From an uncultured Clostridia bacterium (GTDB taxonomy: Bacteria > Bacillota > Clostridia > TANB77 > UBA1234): a DNA stretch of 64,000 nt. Every line of letters starts with the position of its first letter. Positions within the stretch are counted from its first letter, which is position 1. The position numbers and the translations under genes are program-made. The stretch is taken from positions 1 to 64,000 of the forward strand of contig CAKPEV010000003.1 of the NCBI GenBank assembly GCA_934149405.1, written 5' to 3'. The notes beneath the pieces were generated by a model. That model was not told the origin of the DNA. It worked only from the letters and a program-made list of their open reading frames with translations, and did not search any database. Positions 54,801 through 62,914 of this stretch are shown here, one piece after another.

Positions 54801-55408
54801 GTTCAAGACTTGTAGTACATGACGGGGATGAGATTGAAGCTGGTGACGAAATCACAGAAGGTTCAATTTACCCACAAGATATAATGAGAATTAAAGGCTC
54901 AGAAGGTGTTGAAAGATACATCGTATCAGAAGTACAAAAAGTATATAGAAGCCAAGGTGTTGATATCAACGACAGACACATAGAAGCAATAATAAGACAA
55001 ATGCTTAAGAAAGTTAAAGTAGAACATGGTGGAGACACAACAATGCTTCCAGGAGCTATGGTAGACTACTTAAGATTTGAAGAAGAAAACAAGAAAGCTG
55101 TAGAACAAGGTTTAAGACCTGCAGAAGGAAAGAGAGTATTACTAGGAATAACAAAAGCATCATTAGTAACAGACTCATTCTTGTCAGCAGCATCATTCCA
55201 AGAAACAACAAGAGTATTAACAGAAGCAGCAATAAAAGGAAAAGTAGATCCATTGCAAGGTATTAAAGAAAACGTTATCATTGGTAAACTAATTCCAGCA
55301 GGAACAGGTTTAACAAGATATAGAGAATTAATACCAGTAAACGCTGAAACAGGTGAACCTACAGAAAATACAGTGCCAGAAAAAGAAGAAGAACCAAAAG
55401 AAGAATAA
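51857..55408 (+). CDS. rpoC: RNA polymerase beta' subunit RpoC
   Basis: Beta' subunit, 1183 residues. The N-terminal zinc ribbon CHCGKYKRARYKG...CDRCG (about residues 58-77), the active-site NADFDGDQMA (about 448-457) holding the catalytic Mg, the trigger-loop region with SIGEPGTQLTMRTFH and the second zinc site with CKAHQGVCAKCYG are all visible. The length is normal for the Firmicutes form without the large insertion. GGAAGGGGAATTT precedes the ATG, 96 bases after rpoB. A short acidic tail ends the protein. Confidence 0.98.
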   Translation: MVDLEVFDRIKIGLASPEKIREWSKGEVKKPETINYRTLKPERDGLFCEKIFGPTKDWECHCGKYKRARYKGIVCDRCGVEVTKAKVRRERMGHIELAAPVSHIWYFKGIPSRLGLMLDITPRALEKVLYFAAYVVTDPGNTSLMKGQVISEKEYREFIDKYGEGSFKAGMGAETIQAMLKEIDVEKLAADLRKDLDKANGQKKAKIIKRLETVDSFRLSGNKPEWMILEVLPVIPPDLRPMVQLDGGRFATSDLNDLYRRIINRNNRLKRLLELGAPEIIVRNEKRMLQEAVDSLIDNGRRGRPVTGPGNRALKSLSDMLKGKQGRFRQNLLGKRVDYSGRSVIVVGPELKIYQCGLPKEMAVELFKPFVMKELVSRGIAHNIKNAKRMVERLKPEVWDVLEYVIKDHPVMLNRAPTLHRLGIQAFEPVLIEGRAIKLHPLVCTAFNADFDGDQMAIHLPLTPEAQAEARYLMLSANNLLKPQDGKPVTVPTQDMILGSYYLTIDEAGVKGEGMIFKDEDEAMMAYQNGDISIHAKIKIRYEKELDGKIYKKLIETTIGKVIFNNIVPQDLGFVDRTNPETMFDPEIDFTITKKTIGKIISKCIKVHGLPATAELLDNIKALGYKYSTKGAITVSIADVIVPKEKKEILAASEAKVDEITKQYRRGLISNEERYNSVIKVWDKATNDITDAMIANFKETNPIYMMATSGARGNMKQIRQLAAMRGLMADTAGRTIEIPIRSCFREGMDVLEYFVSAHGARKGLVDTALRTADSGYLTRRLVDVSQDIIVREDDCGTTDGVWVTDIKNGNELIEGLAERLSGRFAAEDIKNPETGEIIVPRNELITDKMADAVVAAGVTKAKIRTLLTCKAHQGVCAKCYGNDLAGKQIVNIGEAVGIIAAQSIGEPGTQLTMRTFHMGGLAGGDITQGLPRVEELFEARKPKGLAIISDIAGKVTISDTKKKREAIITNNEESKTYLIPFGSRLVVHDGDEIEAGDEITEGSIYPQDIMRIKGSEGVERYIVSEVQKVYRSQGVDINDRHIEAIIRQMLKKVKVEHGGDTTMLPGAMVDYLRFEEENKKAVEQGLRPAEGKRVLLGITKASLVTDSFLSAASFQETTRVLTEAAIKGKVDPLQGIKENVIIGKLIPAGTGLTRYRELIPVNAETGEPTENTVPEKEEEPKEE

Positions 55409-55415
55409 AAAATAT

Positions 55416-55453
55416 AAAGGACGTACATGAGAATTTCATGTGCGTCCTTTTTG
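55416..55453 (+). terminator. Terminator of rpoBC
   Basis: AAAGGACGTACATGA (55416-55430) and TTCATGTGCGTCCTTT (55434-55450) form a long stem with a T tail. Confidence 0.9.
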
Positions 55454-55459
55454 GAAATA

Positions 55460-55488
55460 TGGACATTTGTATATATTCATGATATAAT
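55460..55488 (+). promoter_or_regulatory. Promoter of the coiled-coil orphan gene
   Basis: TGGACA (55460-55465), 17 bases, TATAAT (55483-55488). Confidence 0.7.
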
Positions 55489-55543
55489 ATACCCGTCGAG
55501 AAAATCGTATAAATTTACCTAATATTATAGGAGGTAAGAAACT

Positions 55544-56032
55544 ATGAAAATTACCACGGCAGAGGTTAGGCATCGAAATTATGTACCGTTTGGGTATATA
55601 GCATTTGAATTTTGCAATGTATACTTCAGAGGTTCTCGAGCAGAAGAGATGGAGAAAAAATGGGGCGATATCGAAAGAGAGCTTAATGCTAAGCATGAAG
55701 CTACTATTGCGAAAAACGAGGAAAAGATAGAGCGGTTACGTAGCGAAGCAGAGAGAATCAATAGCCAAGTGAGGAACGCTAGACCTTTCTACCGCTTTTG
55801 GTATAGTAAGGAGGAAGAAGAATCACGTTCTAGAGCTTCTAGACTTTTTGAAGAGGCTAACGAGCTTGAGAGAAGAAATGAAAGATTAAGTGAAGAAGGC
55901 GGATGTAGCGTTTATGAAACTTATAGAGCAGTAGAAAATTTGCTAGAAGAGAACAACTTCGTGAAGACCCAGATATCTTCAACCGGCGGAGAATGTCCTT
56001 ATGAAATTGAACTCTGGAAATGTGAAGAGTAA
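55544..56032 (+). CDS. Charged coiled-coil protein of unknown function, atypical codon use
   Basis: A 162-residue protein I do not recognise. It has a short N-terminal beta-like part (residues 1-32, with EFCNVYFRGSR) and then a highly charged helix (about 33-130, rich in Glu, Arg and Lys) interrupted by RPFYRFWYS near residue 80; the C terminus is polar with two Cys. No signal peptide or membrane segment. Codon use is unlike rpoC and uvrA on either side: Arg is coded by AGA, AGG, CGA, CGT, CGC and CGG. CGG at 55733-55735 (GAG CGG TTA) must be read as Arg to keep the frame. AGGAGGTAAG precedes the ATG. Single-gene unit with its own promoter and terminator, so perhaps acquired. Confidence 0.75.
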   Translation: MKITTAEVRHRNYVPFGYIAFEFCNVYFRGSRAEEMEKKWGDIERELNAKHEATIAKNEEKIERLRSEAERINSQVRNARPFYRFWYSKEEEESRSRASRLFEEANELERRNERLSEEGGCSVYETYRAVENLLEENNFVKTQISSTGGECPYEIELWKCEE

Positions 56033-56050
56033 TTTGAAATAAAAGTAAAT

Positions 56051-56086
56051 AAAAGCATCTACTAATTAGTAGGTGCTTTTACTTTT
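56051..56086 (+). terminator. Terminator of the coiled-coil orphan gene
   Basis: AAAAGCATCTACT (56051-56063) and AGTAGGTGCTTTT (56068-56080) with a 4-base loop; a T-rich tail follows. Confidence 0.88.
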
Positions 56087-56105
56087 TGCATTTTTATGCT
56101 ATAAT
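56078..56105 (+). promoter_or_regulatory. Putative promoter of uvrA
   Basis: TTTACT (56078-56083), 16 bases, TATAAT (56100-56105), overlapping the tail of the preceding terminator. Confidence 0.55.
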
Positions 56106-56139
56106 CTATACTGTATGTTTATTTAAAGGGGAGGCTAAT

Positions 56140-58960
56140 ATGCTAGATTATATAAATATAAAGGGTGCTAAAGTAAATAATCTAAAAGGAATAGATGTTA
56201 AGATACCTAGAGATAAATTAACTGTTATAACTGGACTTAGCGGTTCACGGAAAATCTTCTCTTGCATTTGATACAATATATGCAGAGGGACAAAGAAGAT
56301 ATGTTGAAAGCTTATCATCATATGCAAGACAATTTTTAGGCTTAATGGAAAAGCCCGATGTAGAGCTAATTGAAGGCCTTTCACCTGCTATTGCGATAGA
56401 TCAAAAAACGACTTCAAAAAATCCTCGTTCAACAGTAGGAACAGTTACAGAAATTTATGATTATATTCGTCTTTTATATGCAAGAGTCGGCGTTCCACAC
56501 TGTCCTAAATGTGGAAAAGTTATAAAACAACAAAGTATAGACCAAATTGTAGACGGAATTTTAGAGCTTGGAGAAGGTACTAAAATTCAAATACTTGCCC
56601 CAGTTATTAGAGGTAGAAAAGGTGAGTATGTTAAGCTTTTAGAAGATGCTAAAAAAGATGGTTTTGTAAGAGTTCGTGTTGATGGAACAATGTACGAACT
56701 TGGTGAAGATGAGATAAATATAGATAAAAAGAAAAAGCACAATATCGAAATCGTAGTAGATAGAATAGTTGTGAAAGATGAGATAAGAGGTAGAATTACA
56801 GACTCTGTTGAAACAGCATTAAAAGCTGCAAACAAGTTAGTCCTAGTTGATGTTATAGGTGGAGATGAAATATTATTTTCTCAAAACTATGCTTGTCCTG
56901 ATTGTAACATAAGCATAGAAGAACTTACACCTAGAATGTTTTCTTTTAATAATCCTCAAGGTGCATGTCCACTTTGCGGTGGAATTGGAACTTTAATGAA
57001 GATGGATCCAGACCTTGTAATGCCAAACCACAATTTATCAATGGTTGATGGTGGAATAAAAGCAATGGGGTGGAGTCAAGCTAAAGACAGCATGGGACTT
57101 ATGTATATATATTCGCTTGGAAAACATTATGGAGTAGATGTTACAAAACCTATAAAGGATTTGCCAGAAGATTTTGTAAATAAAGTTTTGTACGGAACAG
57201 GCGATGAAAAAATAGATTTTAAATATGAGGGTTCAACAGGCACAAGAAGCTTCACGGCACCATTTGAGGGATTGATAAATACATTAGAAAGAAGATACAA
57301 AGAAACATCATCAAATGGAATGAGAGAATTCTATGAGCATTATATGACAACATCTCACTGTCCTGAATGCGATGGCGCAAGACTTGGCAAAGCTGCACTT
57401 GCGGTTACTGTAGGTGGCAAAAATATATATGAATTAACATCAATGTCTGTTGTAGAAATAAAAGAATTTTTATCAAAAATAAAATTAACAGAAAAAGAAA
57501 AAATAATCGCGGAACAAATTTTTAAAGAGTTAAATGCAAGACTCGGATTCTTGATTGATGTTGGACTAGATTATTTAACACTTTCGAGAAATGCCGGAAC
57601 ATTATCTGGTGGTGAATCGCAAAGAATAAGACTTGCAACGCAAATAGGCTCTGGCTTAATGGGAGTTGTATATATATTAGATGAACCAAGCATAGGACTA
57701 CATCAAAGAGATAATGAAAAACTTATAGCAACACTAAAAAAGCTTAGAGACTTAGGAAATACACTTATAGTAGTAGAACATGATGAAGATACAATGTATG
57801 CTGCAGATCATATAATAGATATTGGTCCAGGTGCTGGAGTTCATGGAGGAGAAGTTATAGCCGAGGGAACGGCAGAAGAAATAAAGAAAAATCCAAAATC
57901 GATTACCGGTAAATATTTAAGTGGAGAAATAAAAATACTAGTTCCAGAAAGGAGAAGAAAAGGCAACAAGAAATATTTAGAGGTAATAGGAGCTACTGAA
58001 AATAATTTAAAAAATGTAAATGTAAAAATACCGCTAGGTGTAATGACAGTTGTAACAGGTGTTTCAGGTTCTGGAAAATCTTCATTGATAAACGAAGTAA
58101 TATCAAAAAGACTTTCAAATGAATTGAATGGCGCAAATGGAAGAGTTGGAAAATGCAAAGAAATAAAGGGTGTAGAGAACCTAGATAAAATAATTTGCAT
58201 AGACCAATCACCAATAGGAAGAACACCGCGTTCTAACCCTGCAACATATACAGGAATTTTTGATTTAATAAGAGATATATTTGCTGAAACAAGTGAAGCT
58301 AAGGCTAGAGGATATCAAAAAGGCAGATTTAGTTTTAATGTTCCTGGTGGAAGATGTGAAAGTTGTGAGGGCGATGGAATAGTAAAAATAGAAATGCACT
58401 TCTTATCAGATGTATATGTACCTTGTGATGTGTGTGGTGGTAAAAGATACAATCGTGAGACACTAGAAGTAAAATATAAAGGAAAAAATATATCAGATGT
58501 ATTAGAAATGACAGTAGAAGAAGCACTAGAATTTTTTGCAAACATACCAAAAATAAAAACAAAACTACAAACATTATCTGATGTTGGGCTTGGATATATA
58601 AAACTTGGACAATCATCAACAACATTATCAGGAGGAGAAGCACAAAGAGTAAAACTTGCGACAGAATTGTGCAGAAAATCAACAGGAAAAACTCTATATG
58701 TATTGGACGAGCCAACAACAGGACTTCATATGGCAGATGTTCATAGACTAATAAATATACTTCAAAGACTTGTAGACACAGGTAACACAATGATAATAAT
58801 CGAACACAATTTAGATATAATAAAAACAGCAGATTATATAGTTGATTTAGGTCCAGAAGGTGGAATAAGAGGAGGAGAAATAGTTGCAACTGGTACACCA
58901 GAACAAGTTGCACAAAATGAAAAATCATATACAGGCCAATTCTTAAAGAAGCTTCTTTAA
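56140..58960 (+). CDS. uvrA: Excinuclease ABC subunit A, one +1 frame change at CGG in Walker A
   Basis: UvrA is the damage-recognition ATPase of nucleotide excision repair. From ATG at 56140 (after GGGGAGG) frame 0 gives 36 residues to ITGLSGS, then CGG, then a stop at 56272. Skipping C56248 gives TGLSGSGKSSLAFDT, the exact first Walker A of UvrA, and continues to the end, for 939 residues in total, the normal length. Later parts are typical: zinc fingers CPKCGKVIKQ and CESCEGDG, signature LSGGESQRIRLA and LSGGEAQRVKLA, Walker B LDEPSIGLHQRD and LDEPTTGLH, and second Walker A TGVSGSGKSSL. The second Walker A uses plain GGTTCTGGAAAA with no extra C. No other CGG is in frame. Either recoding or a sequence error is at work. 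Confidence 0.94.
56248..56250 (+). other. CGG +1 frameshift site 4 (uvrA Walker A)
   Basis: Codons GGT TCA CGG AAA. Skipping C56248 gives TCA GGA AAA TCT TCT, the invariant GSGKSS of the P-loop. Confidence 0.85.
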
Positions 58961-59075
58961 GAACAAAAGAAGAAATGGAGGTTACTTCTTAAATTACGCA
59001 CACAAATTATGTTTTCTTTACATAACCAAACTTAGAAAAGCATGGGGCTCTAAGGACAAAAGACATAATATTACT

Positions 59076-59104
59076 TTGACATTTTGAGTATTTTGTGCTA
59101 TACT
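59076..59104 (+). promoter_or_regulatory. Promoter of veg
   Basis: TTGACA (59076-59081), 17 bases, TATACT (59099-59104); veg promoters are strong in other Firmicutes. Confidence 0.8.
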
Positions 59105-59140
59105 AAGCTCATAACAGAAGATTAAGAGGGGTGGTTTTAA

Positions 59141-59425
59141 GTGATAGAAAAGAGCAACATTAGTGAGGTAAGGAAAAATATAGAAGGTTGTGTTGGCCAA
59201 AAAGTACTTCTTCGTGGTAGCCTTGGTAGAAATAAATCGTTTGAAAAAGAAGGCACGCTTGTAAACACTTATCCAAATATTTTTGTAGTTAAAATGGATG
59301 ATACGCAAAGAAATGTAACATATAGTTATACTGATGTGTTAACACATTCGGTTGAATTAGGTGTTGGATTAGATGGAGCGTATAATTCAATTTTAAATAC
59401 TGTAAACCCAGATCTAAAGATTTAA
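59141..59425 (+). CDS. veg: Veg protein
   Basis: A 94-residue protein of the Veg family, small SH3-like barrel proteins conserved in Firmicutes and linked to biofilm and spore outgrowth in Bacillus. The conserved core EVRKNIEGCVGQKVLLRGSLGRNK followed by EGTLVNTYPNIFVVK and YSYTDVLT is complete. It starts with GTG at 59141 after AGGGGTGG. It precedes the SipL-like gene, as often in clostridia. Confidence 0.93.
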   Translation: MIEKSNISEVRKNIEGCVGQKVLLRGSLGRNKSFEKEGTLVNTYPNIFVVKMDDTQRNVTYSYTDVLTHSVELGVGLDGAYNSILNTVNPDLKI

Positions 59426-59450
59426 AAATGACAACTTTCGTTGTCATTTT
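59425..59450 (+). terminator. Terminator of veg
   Basis: AAAATGACAAC (59425-59435) and GTTGTCATTTT (59440-59450) with a TTTC loop. Confidence 0.8.
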
Positions 59451-59488
59451 GTGCGTAAAAGATAAGTAAACAAAATTAGTAATAAAAA

Positions 59489-59531
59489 GAACAAAGATCT
59501 TAATTATAAAAATAATTAGGGTTTTTGTTCT
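59489..59531 (+). terminator. Second hairpin between veg and the SipL-like gene
   Basis: AGAACAAA and TTTGTTCT close a long stem with an inner CTTAATTA/TAATTAGG pairing, then ATTTTTAT follows. Either a second terminator of veg or a leader hairpin for the next gene. Confidence 0.6.
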
Positions 59532-59593
59532 ATTTTTATAAGTTGTACCATACATATTTACTGTATAAATAATTCGTTTTGGAGGTATGGTAT

Positions 59594-61162
59594 ATGAATA
59601 TTGAAACAATAAAAGAAAATTTGAATACTACAAATTATATTGGGCATGAGAAAAAGAAAATTAATATTGAAGGTGAGGTGAATGTGCCGGATATAAAACC
59701 TGATATCTTAAGTATTATAAATGTTTCTGATAGAGCTTTTATAACTAATAAATCAGTAGTTGATGGTAGAGTTAAAATCGAAGGAACAGTGGATGTATTT
59801 ATAATTTATTTATCTGATGATGAACATAGCACACTTCATGGTATAAATAATACATTTAATTTTACTGAATATATTGATTTGGATAACGTTAATGAAAATT
59901 CTTTTTTAAGATTGAAATGCACAGAAACTTCTCCAGAATGCAAAGTTGTTAATGGTAGAAAAGTCAATGTAAAATGTCCTATAAATGTGGAGGTAGAAGC
60001 TGCAAAAGAACAAAAATGTGAAGTTGGCAAAGACATTGCAGATAACAGAAATATTGAACTGAAAAAAGAAAATGTAAATTTTAAAACTTTGCAATGCTGC
60101 AAGTGTGAAAATATAAATATAGCTGAAACAATTAATTTAGGAGAAAACAATGAACCAATTGGAGAAATTTTAAGAGCTAGTATGCAAATTGTAGGAAAAG
60201 ACTACAAGACCAGTTATAACAAAATATTAGCTAAAGCAGATGCAATTATAAGAGTTATTTATATAGCAGATAATGAGCAAGGTTCAGTTGAAACTTTCGA
60301 AACCAAAATTCCAGTAATGGGCTTTATAGATGTTGACGGATTAACAGAAAATATGACTGTCAACTTAGAGTATTGCATAAAATGTTTTAGTGTTAAGCCA
60401 ATATATCAAGATTTAAAAGCTAATTCAATAATGGTAAATAGTGATGTTGAAATTTGTGCATACATATACAATGATGTGAAGTTTGATGTTATAAATGATC
60501 TGTATTGTACAAATAAAAAGATTAATGCGGAATTTGATACATTAAATATAATGCAAAATAGTGTTAATGTGAGCGAAAATATTGAAATAAATCAAAGTCT
60601 TTTAATACCAGAGTTGGATATGATAAAAATACTAAATATAGATGCGAATCCTGTGATTTCAGAAGTAAATATATTAGATGGAAAACTTGCATTAGAGGGA
60701 AATATCGAATTTAACATTTTGTATTGTAGAAATGACAAAAATTTATTAGAAAGCAAAAAGATGGAATTGCCATTTCAACAAGTTGTAAAAATAAGTGAAC
60801 TTCAAAGCAATATGAATCCACAGATAAATATTGAATTAGGTGAATTAGAGCATAGAGACGTTGGTGGAAATCAAGAGCAAATAAGATTAAATATGAATAT
60901 TAATGTTTTAAATAATCAAGATAAAAATATAACATCGTTAAAAAATGTAGAGGTTACGGATGAAGATTTACCAAAGATGCCAAGCATAGTTGTATACTAT
61001 GTGAAGGCTGGCGATTCATTATGGAGTATTGCTAAAAAATTTAACACAACTGTGAATGAGATAAAATCACTAAATAATTTGAAAGATGACACCATATATC
61101 CAAATCAAGAATTAATAATAATGAGAAAAAAGGCAGAAGAAAAAGTTGATTCTTTATTATAG
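59594..61162 (+). CDS. sipL: SPOCS (DUF3794) and LysM spore protein, SipL-like
   Basis: A 522-residue protein with repeated SPOCS/DUF3794 modules (HEKKKINIEGEVNVPDIKPDI at the start; further copies around residues 170-290 and 320-450) and a C-terminal LysM domain (about 470-515, VKAGDSLWSIAKKFNTT ... NLKDDTIYPNQEL). This is the architecture of SipL, which in Clostridioides difficile binds SpoIVA through its LysM domain and is required for spore coat assembly around the forespore. GGAGG lies 8 bases before the ATG at 59594; an upstream TTG overlaps that site. Its stop is 6 bases before yunB, so the two are likely one operon. Confidence 0.92.
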   Translation: MNIETIKENLNTTNYIGHEKKKINIEGEVNVPDIKPDILSIINVSDRAFITNKSVVDGRVKIEGTVDVFIIYLSDDEHSTLHGINNTFNFTEYIDLDNVNENSFLRLKCTETSPECKVVNGRKVNVKCPINVEVEAAKEQKCEVGKDIADNRNIELKKENVNFKTLQCCKCENINIAETINLGENNEPIGEILRASMQIVGKDYKTSYNKILAKADAIIRVIYIADNEQGSVETFETKIPVMGFIDVDGLTENMTVNLEYCIKCFSVKPIYQDLKANSIMVNSDVEICAYIYNDVKFDVINDLYCTNKKINAEFDTLNIMQNSVNVSENIEINQSLLIPELDMIKILNIDANPVISEVNILDGKLALEGNIEFNILYCRNDKNLLESKKMELPFQQVVKISELQSNMNPQINIELGELEHRDVGGNQEQIRLNMNINVLNNQDKNITSLKNVEVTDEDLPKMPSIVVYYVKAGDSLWSIAKKFNTTVNEIKSLNNLKDDTIYPNQELIIMRKKAEEKVDSLL

Positions 61163-61168
61163 TTTCTT

Positions 61169-61844
61169 ATGGAGAGACTTAGATTAAAGAAAAATAGAAT
61201 AAGAAACTCAATTAGCATAAAAAGATTTTTTATATTCAAAGTGCTAATATTATTGGCATTAATATTAGTAATATTTGTTTATGTAACGAACAAAGTAGAA
61301 GAAACACTTGTAATGATTTGTAGAGCCAAAGTAGAGGGGATAGGAATTACTATTTCAAATAGTGCAATTGAAGAAGTTATGCGAGATAAACATTATGAAG
61401 ATTTAATTTCTTTTGTAAAAGATGGTTCTGGAAAGATAGTTGCACTTAAATCAAATGTTATAGAAATGAATGATATTGCTTCAAAAATAGCAATAAAAGT
61501 TCAAGAAATGTATGATGAGTTGGAAGATATATATATTTATGTGCCACTACGGAAATTTTACTGGAAATAGCTTGTTAGCTGGTTGTGGACCGAATGTGAA
61601 AGTTAAGGTGATTCCAATAGGAACTGTAACAACAGATTTTAAGACTGAATTTGTGAGTGCTGGAATTAATCAAACAAGGCATAGAGTTTATTTGACTGTG
61701 TATTGTACAATGTATGTTGCAGCCCCACTTGTGGGCAATGAAATCATAGTGAATAATGGTGTTGTGGTGGCAGAAACAGTTTTAATAGGAGATGTGCCAG
61801 AATTTTATGGGGGAGCAGATTCTGGAATGATGATTAATAAGTAG
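61169..61844 (+). CDS. yunB: Sporulation protein YunB, one +1 frame change at CGG
   Basis: YunB is a sporulation-specific membrane-anchored protein of poorly known role. Frame 0 from 61169 gives a basic tail, a membrane segment (about residues 22-42) and the start of the soluble domain up to IYIYVPL, then CGG and a stop at 61568. Skipping C61550 gives VPLGNFTGNSLLAGCGP, the family signature region, and the rest through GTVTTDF, SAGINQTRHRVYL and VPEFYGG; total 224 residues. No good ribosome binding site precedes the ATG, which is 6 bases after the preceding stop, so coupling is likely. This is the only clearly sporulation-related gene among the four with CGG breaks. Confidence 0.9.
61550..61552 (+). 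other. CGG +1 frameshift site 5 (yunB)
   Basis: Codons CCA CTA CGG AAA. Skipping C61550 gives CTA GGA AAT TTT, encoding the conserved PLGNFTG. Confidence 0.8.
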
Positions 61845-61968
61845 AAATATGAAAAATAAAGTAGAAAAAATGTAATTACAAATAAATTCGCAAAATGAAA
61901 GATATCAAGATAAAAAGCCCACTCAAAAGTATAGAATTGATAAAAAACTCTAATAAAACTTGCAAAAT

Positions 61969-61997
61969 TTGACAAAATGTCGAAACCGTGATAAAAT
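61969..61997 (+). promoter_or_regulatory. Promoter of the LysM-3D gene
   Basis: TTGACA (61969-61974), 17 bases, TAAAAT (61992-61997). Confidence 0.78.
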
Positions 61998-62045
61998 ATA
62001 AATTGGGTATTTTTGTATTTTGAAATTTCAAGGAGATAATTAACC

Positions 62046-62780
62046 ATGAAGCATATGCTGAAGCTTTTCACAGTAGGACTTTCTTTGATTACCTTTTTTA
62101 CCACAGGTAACATGATGATCTCATCGAGAGAGGTACAAGTAACTCGGAGACCTGAACAAGTGAGTGTCATGCCCGAATGTAGCGTTAGGCAAACGCCTAA
62201 TATTCCAGAGAAGAAAATTCCAGAGTCCGAAATTCCGTATGAGGAAAAAGTAATTGTAATTGAACAAGGAGATACTCTTTGGGGTATTGCAAAGGCGAAT
62301 GGAATTTCTGTAAAGGAGCTCAAGTTGGCCAATGGTATGACAAGCGATAACATCTGGATTGGTCAGGAGCTTTTCATACCAGCACCATCACCTTCTAAGG
62401 ATGATTCCAAGACGGAAGAAACATTAGAAGGAAAAAGCTATCTCGTAGAGGCAACGGCGTATTGTCCATGTTTTTCATGCTGTGGAAAACATGAAGGCGA
62501 TGAAGGCTATGGAATTACAGCTTCTGGCTATAATGTTTTCTCTTACGAGAAGAATATTATAGCAGCTGATACCGATCTGTTTCCGTTTGGTACCGTGGTA
62601 GAACTCTATCGCACGCTTCCATATGGTACTGAAGAGTTCATTGGAACCTATTCTGTGGAGGATCGAGGAGGAGCTATTAAGGGCGAGAGAATAGATGTAT
62701 TCTTTTTCTCGAACGAGGAAGCTGTTAATTTTGGCAAATGCGAACTGAGATTAGAGGTCGTTTCTATGCCAAATGATTAA
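62046..62780 (+). CDS. Secreted LysM and 3D-domain cell wall protein, atypical codon use
   Basis: A 244-residue exported protein. An N-terminal signal segment (about residues 5-22) leads to a LysM wall-binding domain (about 77-117, IEQGDTLWGIAKANGIS) and a C-terminal 3D domain (about 137-240) with TASGY, IIAADTDLFPFGTVVEL and VEDRGGAIKGERIDVFF; the conserved aspartates of the 3D fold, a relative of MltA lytic transglycosylases, are present. A Cys-rich loop CPCFSCCG lies at its start. It probably cleaves peptidoglycan glycan strands. Arg codons are mixed, and CGG at 62145-62147 (ACT CGG AGA) is read as Arg; a +1 shift there would end translation after five more codons. CAAGGAGAT precedes the ATG. 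Single-gene unit. Confidence 0.92.
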   Translation: MKHMLKLFTVGLSLITFFTTGNMMISSREVQVTRRPEQVSVMPECSVRQTPNIPEKKIPESEIPYEEKVIVIEQGDTLWGIAKANGISVKELKLANGMTSDNIWIGQELFIPAPSPSKDDSKTEETLEGKSYLVEATAYCPCFSCCGKHEGDEGYGITASGYNVFSYEKNIIAADTDLFPFGTVVELYRTLPYGTEEFIGTYSVEDRGGAIKGERIDVFFFSNEEAVNFGKCELRLEVVSMPND

Positions 62781-62782
62781 CA

Positions 62783-62823
62783 AACAAAACAGGAACTTTT
62801 ACTACAAAAGTTCCTGTTTTGTT
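62783..62823 (+). terminator. Terminator of the LysM-3D gene
   Basis: Perfect 18-base arms (62783-62800 and 62806-62823) around a 5-base loop, with the T-rich end in the 3' arm. Confidence 0.88.
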
Positions 62824-62914
62824 ATATGTCAATATAGATTGCCTTAACATAAAATTATTTTTTGACAAGTATGGTGAAAAACTACGCTTAATTTTCTACA
62901 ATCTTAAACAAACG

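Noticed and set aside
8682..61552. Simple sequencing or assembly error as the full explanation of the five frame breaks
   Set aside because: Not fully excluded, but random errors would not all be a C placed before GG, in frame, at a glycine codon, in genes otherwise undamaged. A systematic insertion error remains possible and is stated as the main alternative.
8682..61552. Sense-codon reassignment of CGG (for example to Gln, Trp or Gly as a triplet)
   Set aside because: A reassigned triplet would keep the frame. All five sites need a change of frame to reach the downstream protein, so plain reassignment cannot explain them.
62858..62900. Plus-strand promoter (TTGACA at about 62863) after the LysM-3D gene
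   Set aside because: No good -10 box at the right spacing and only the convergent rpsI downstream.
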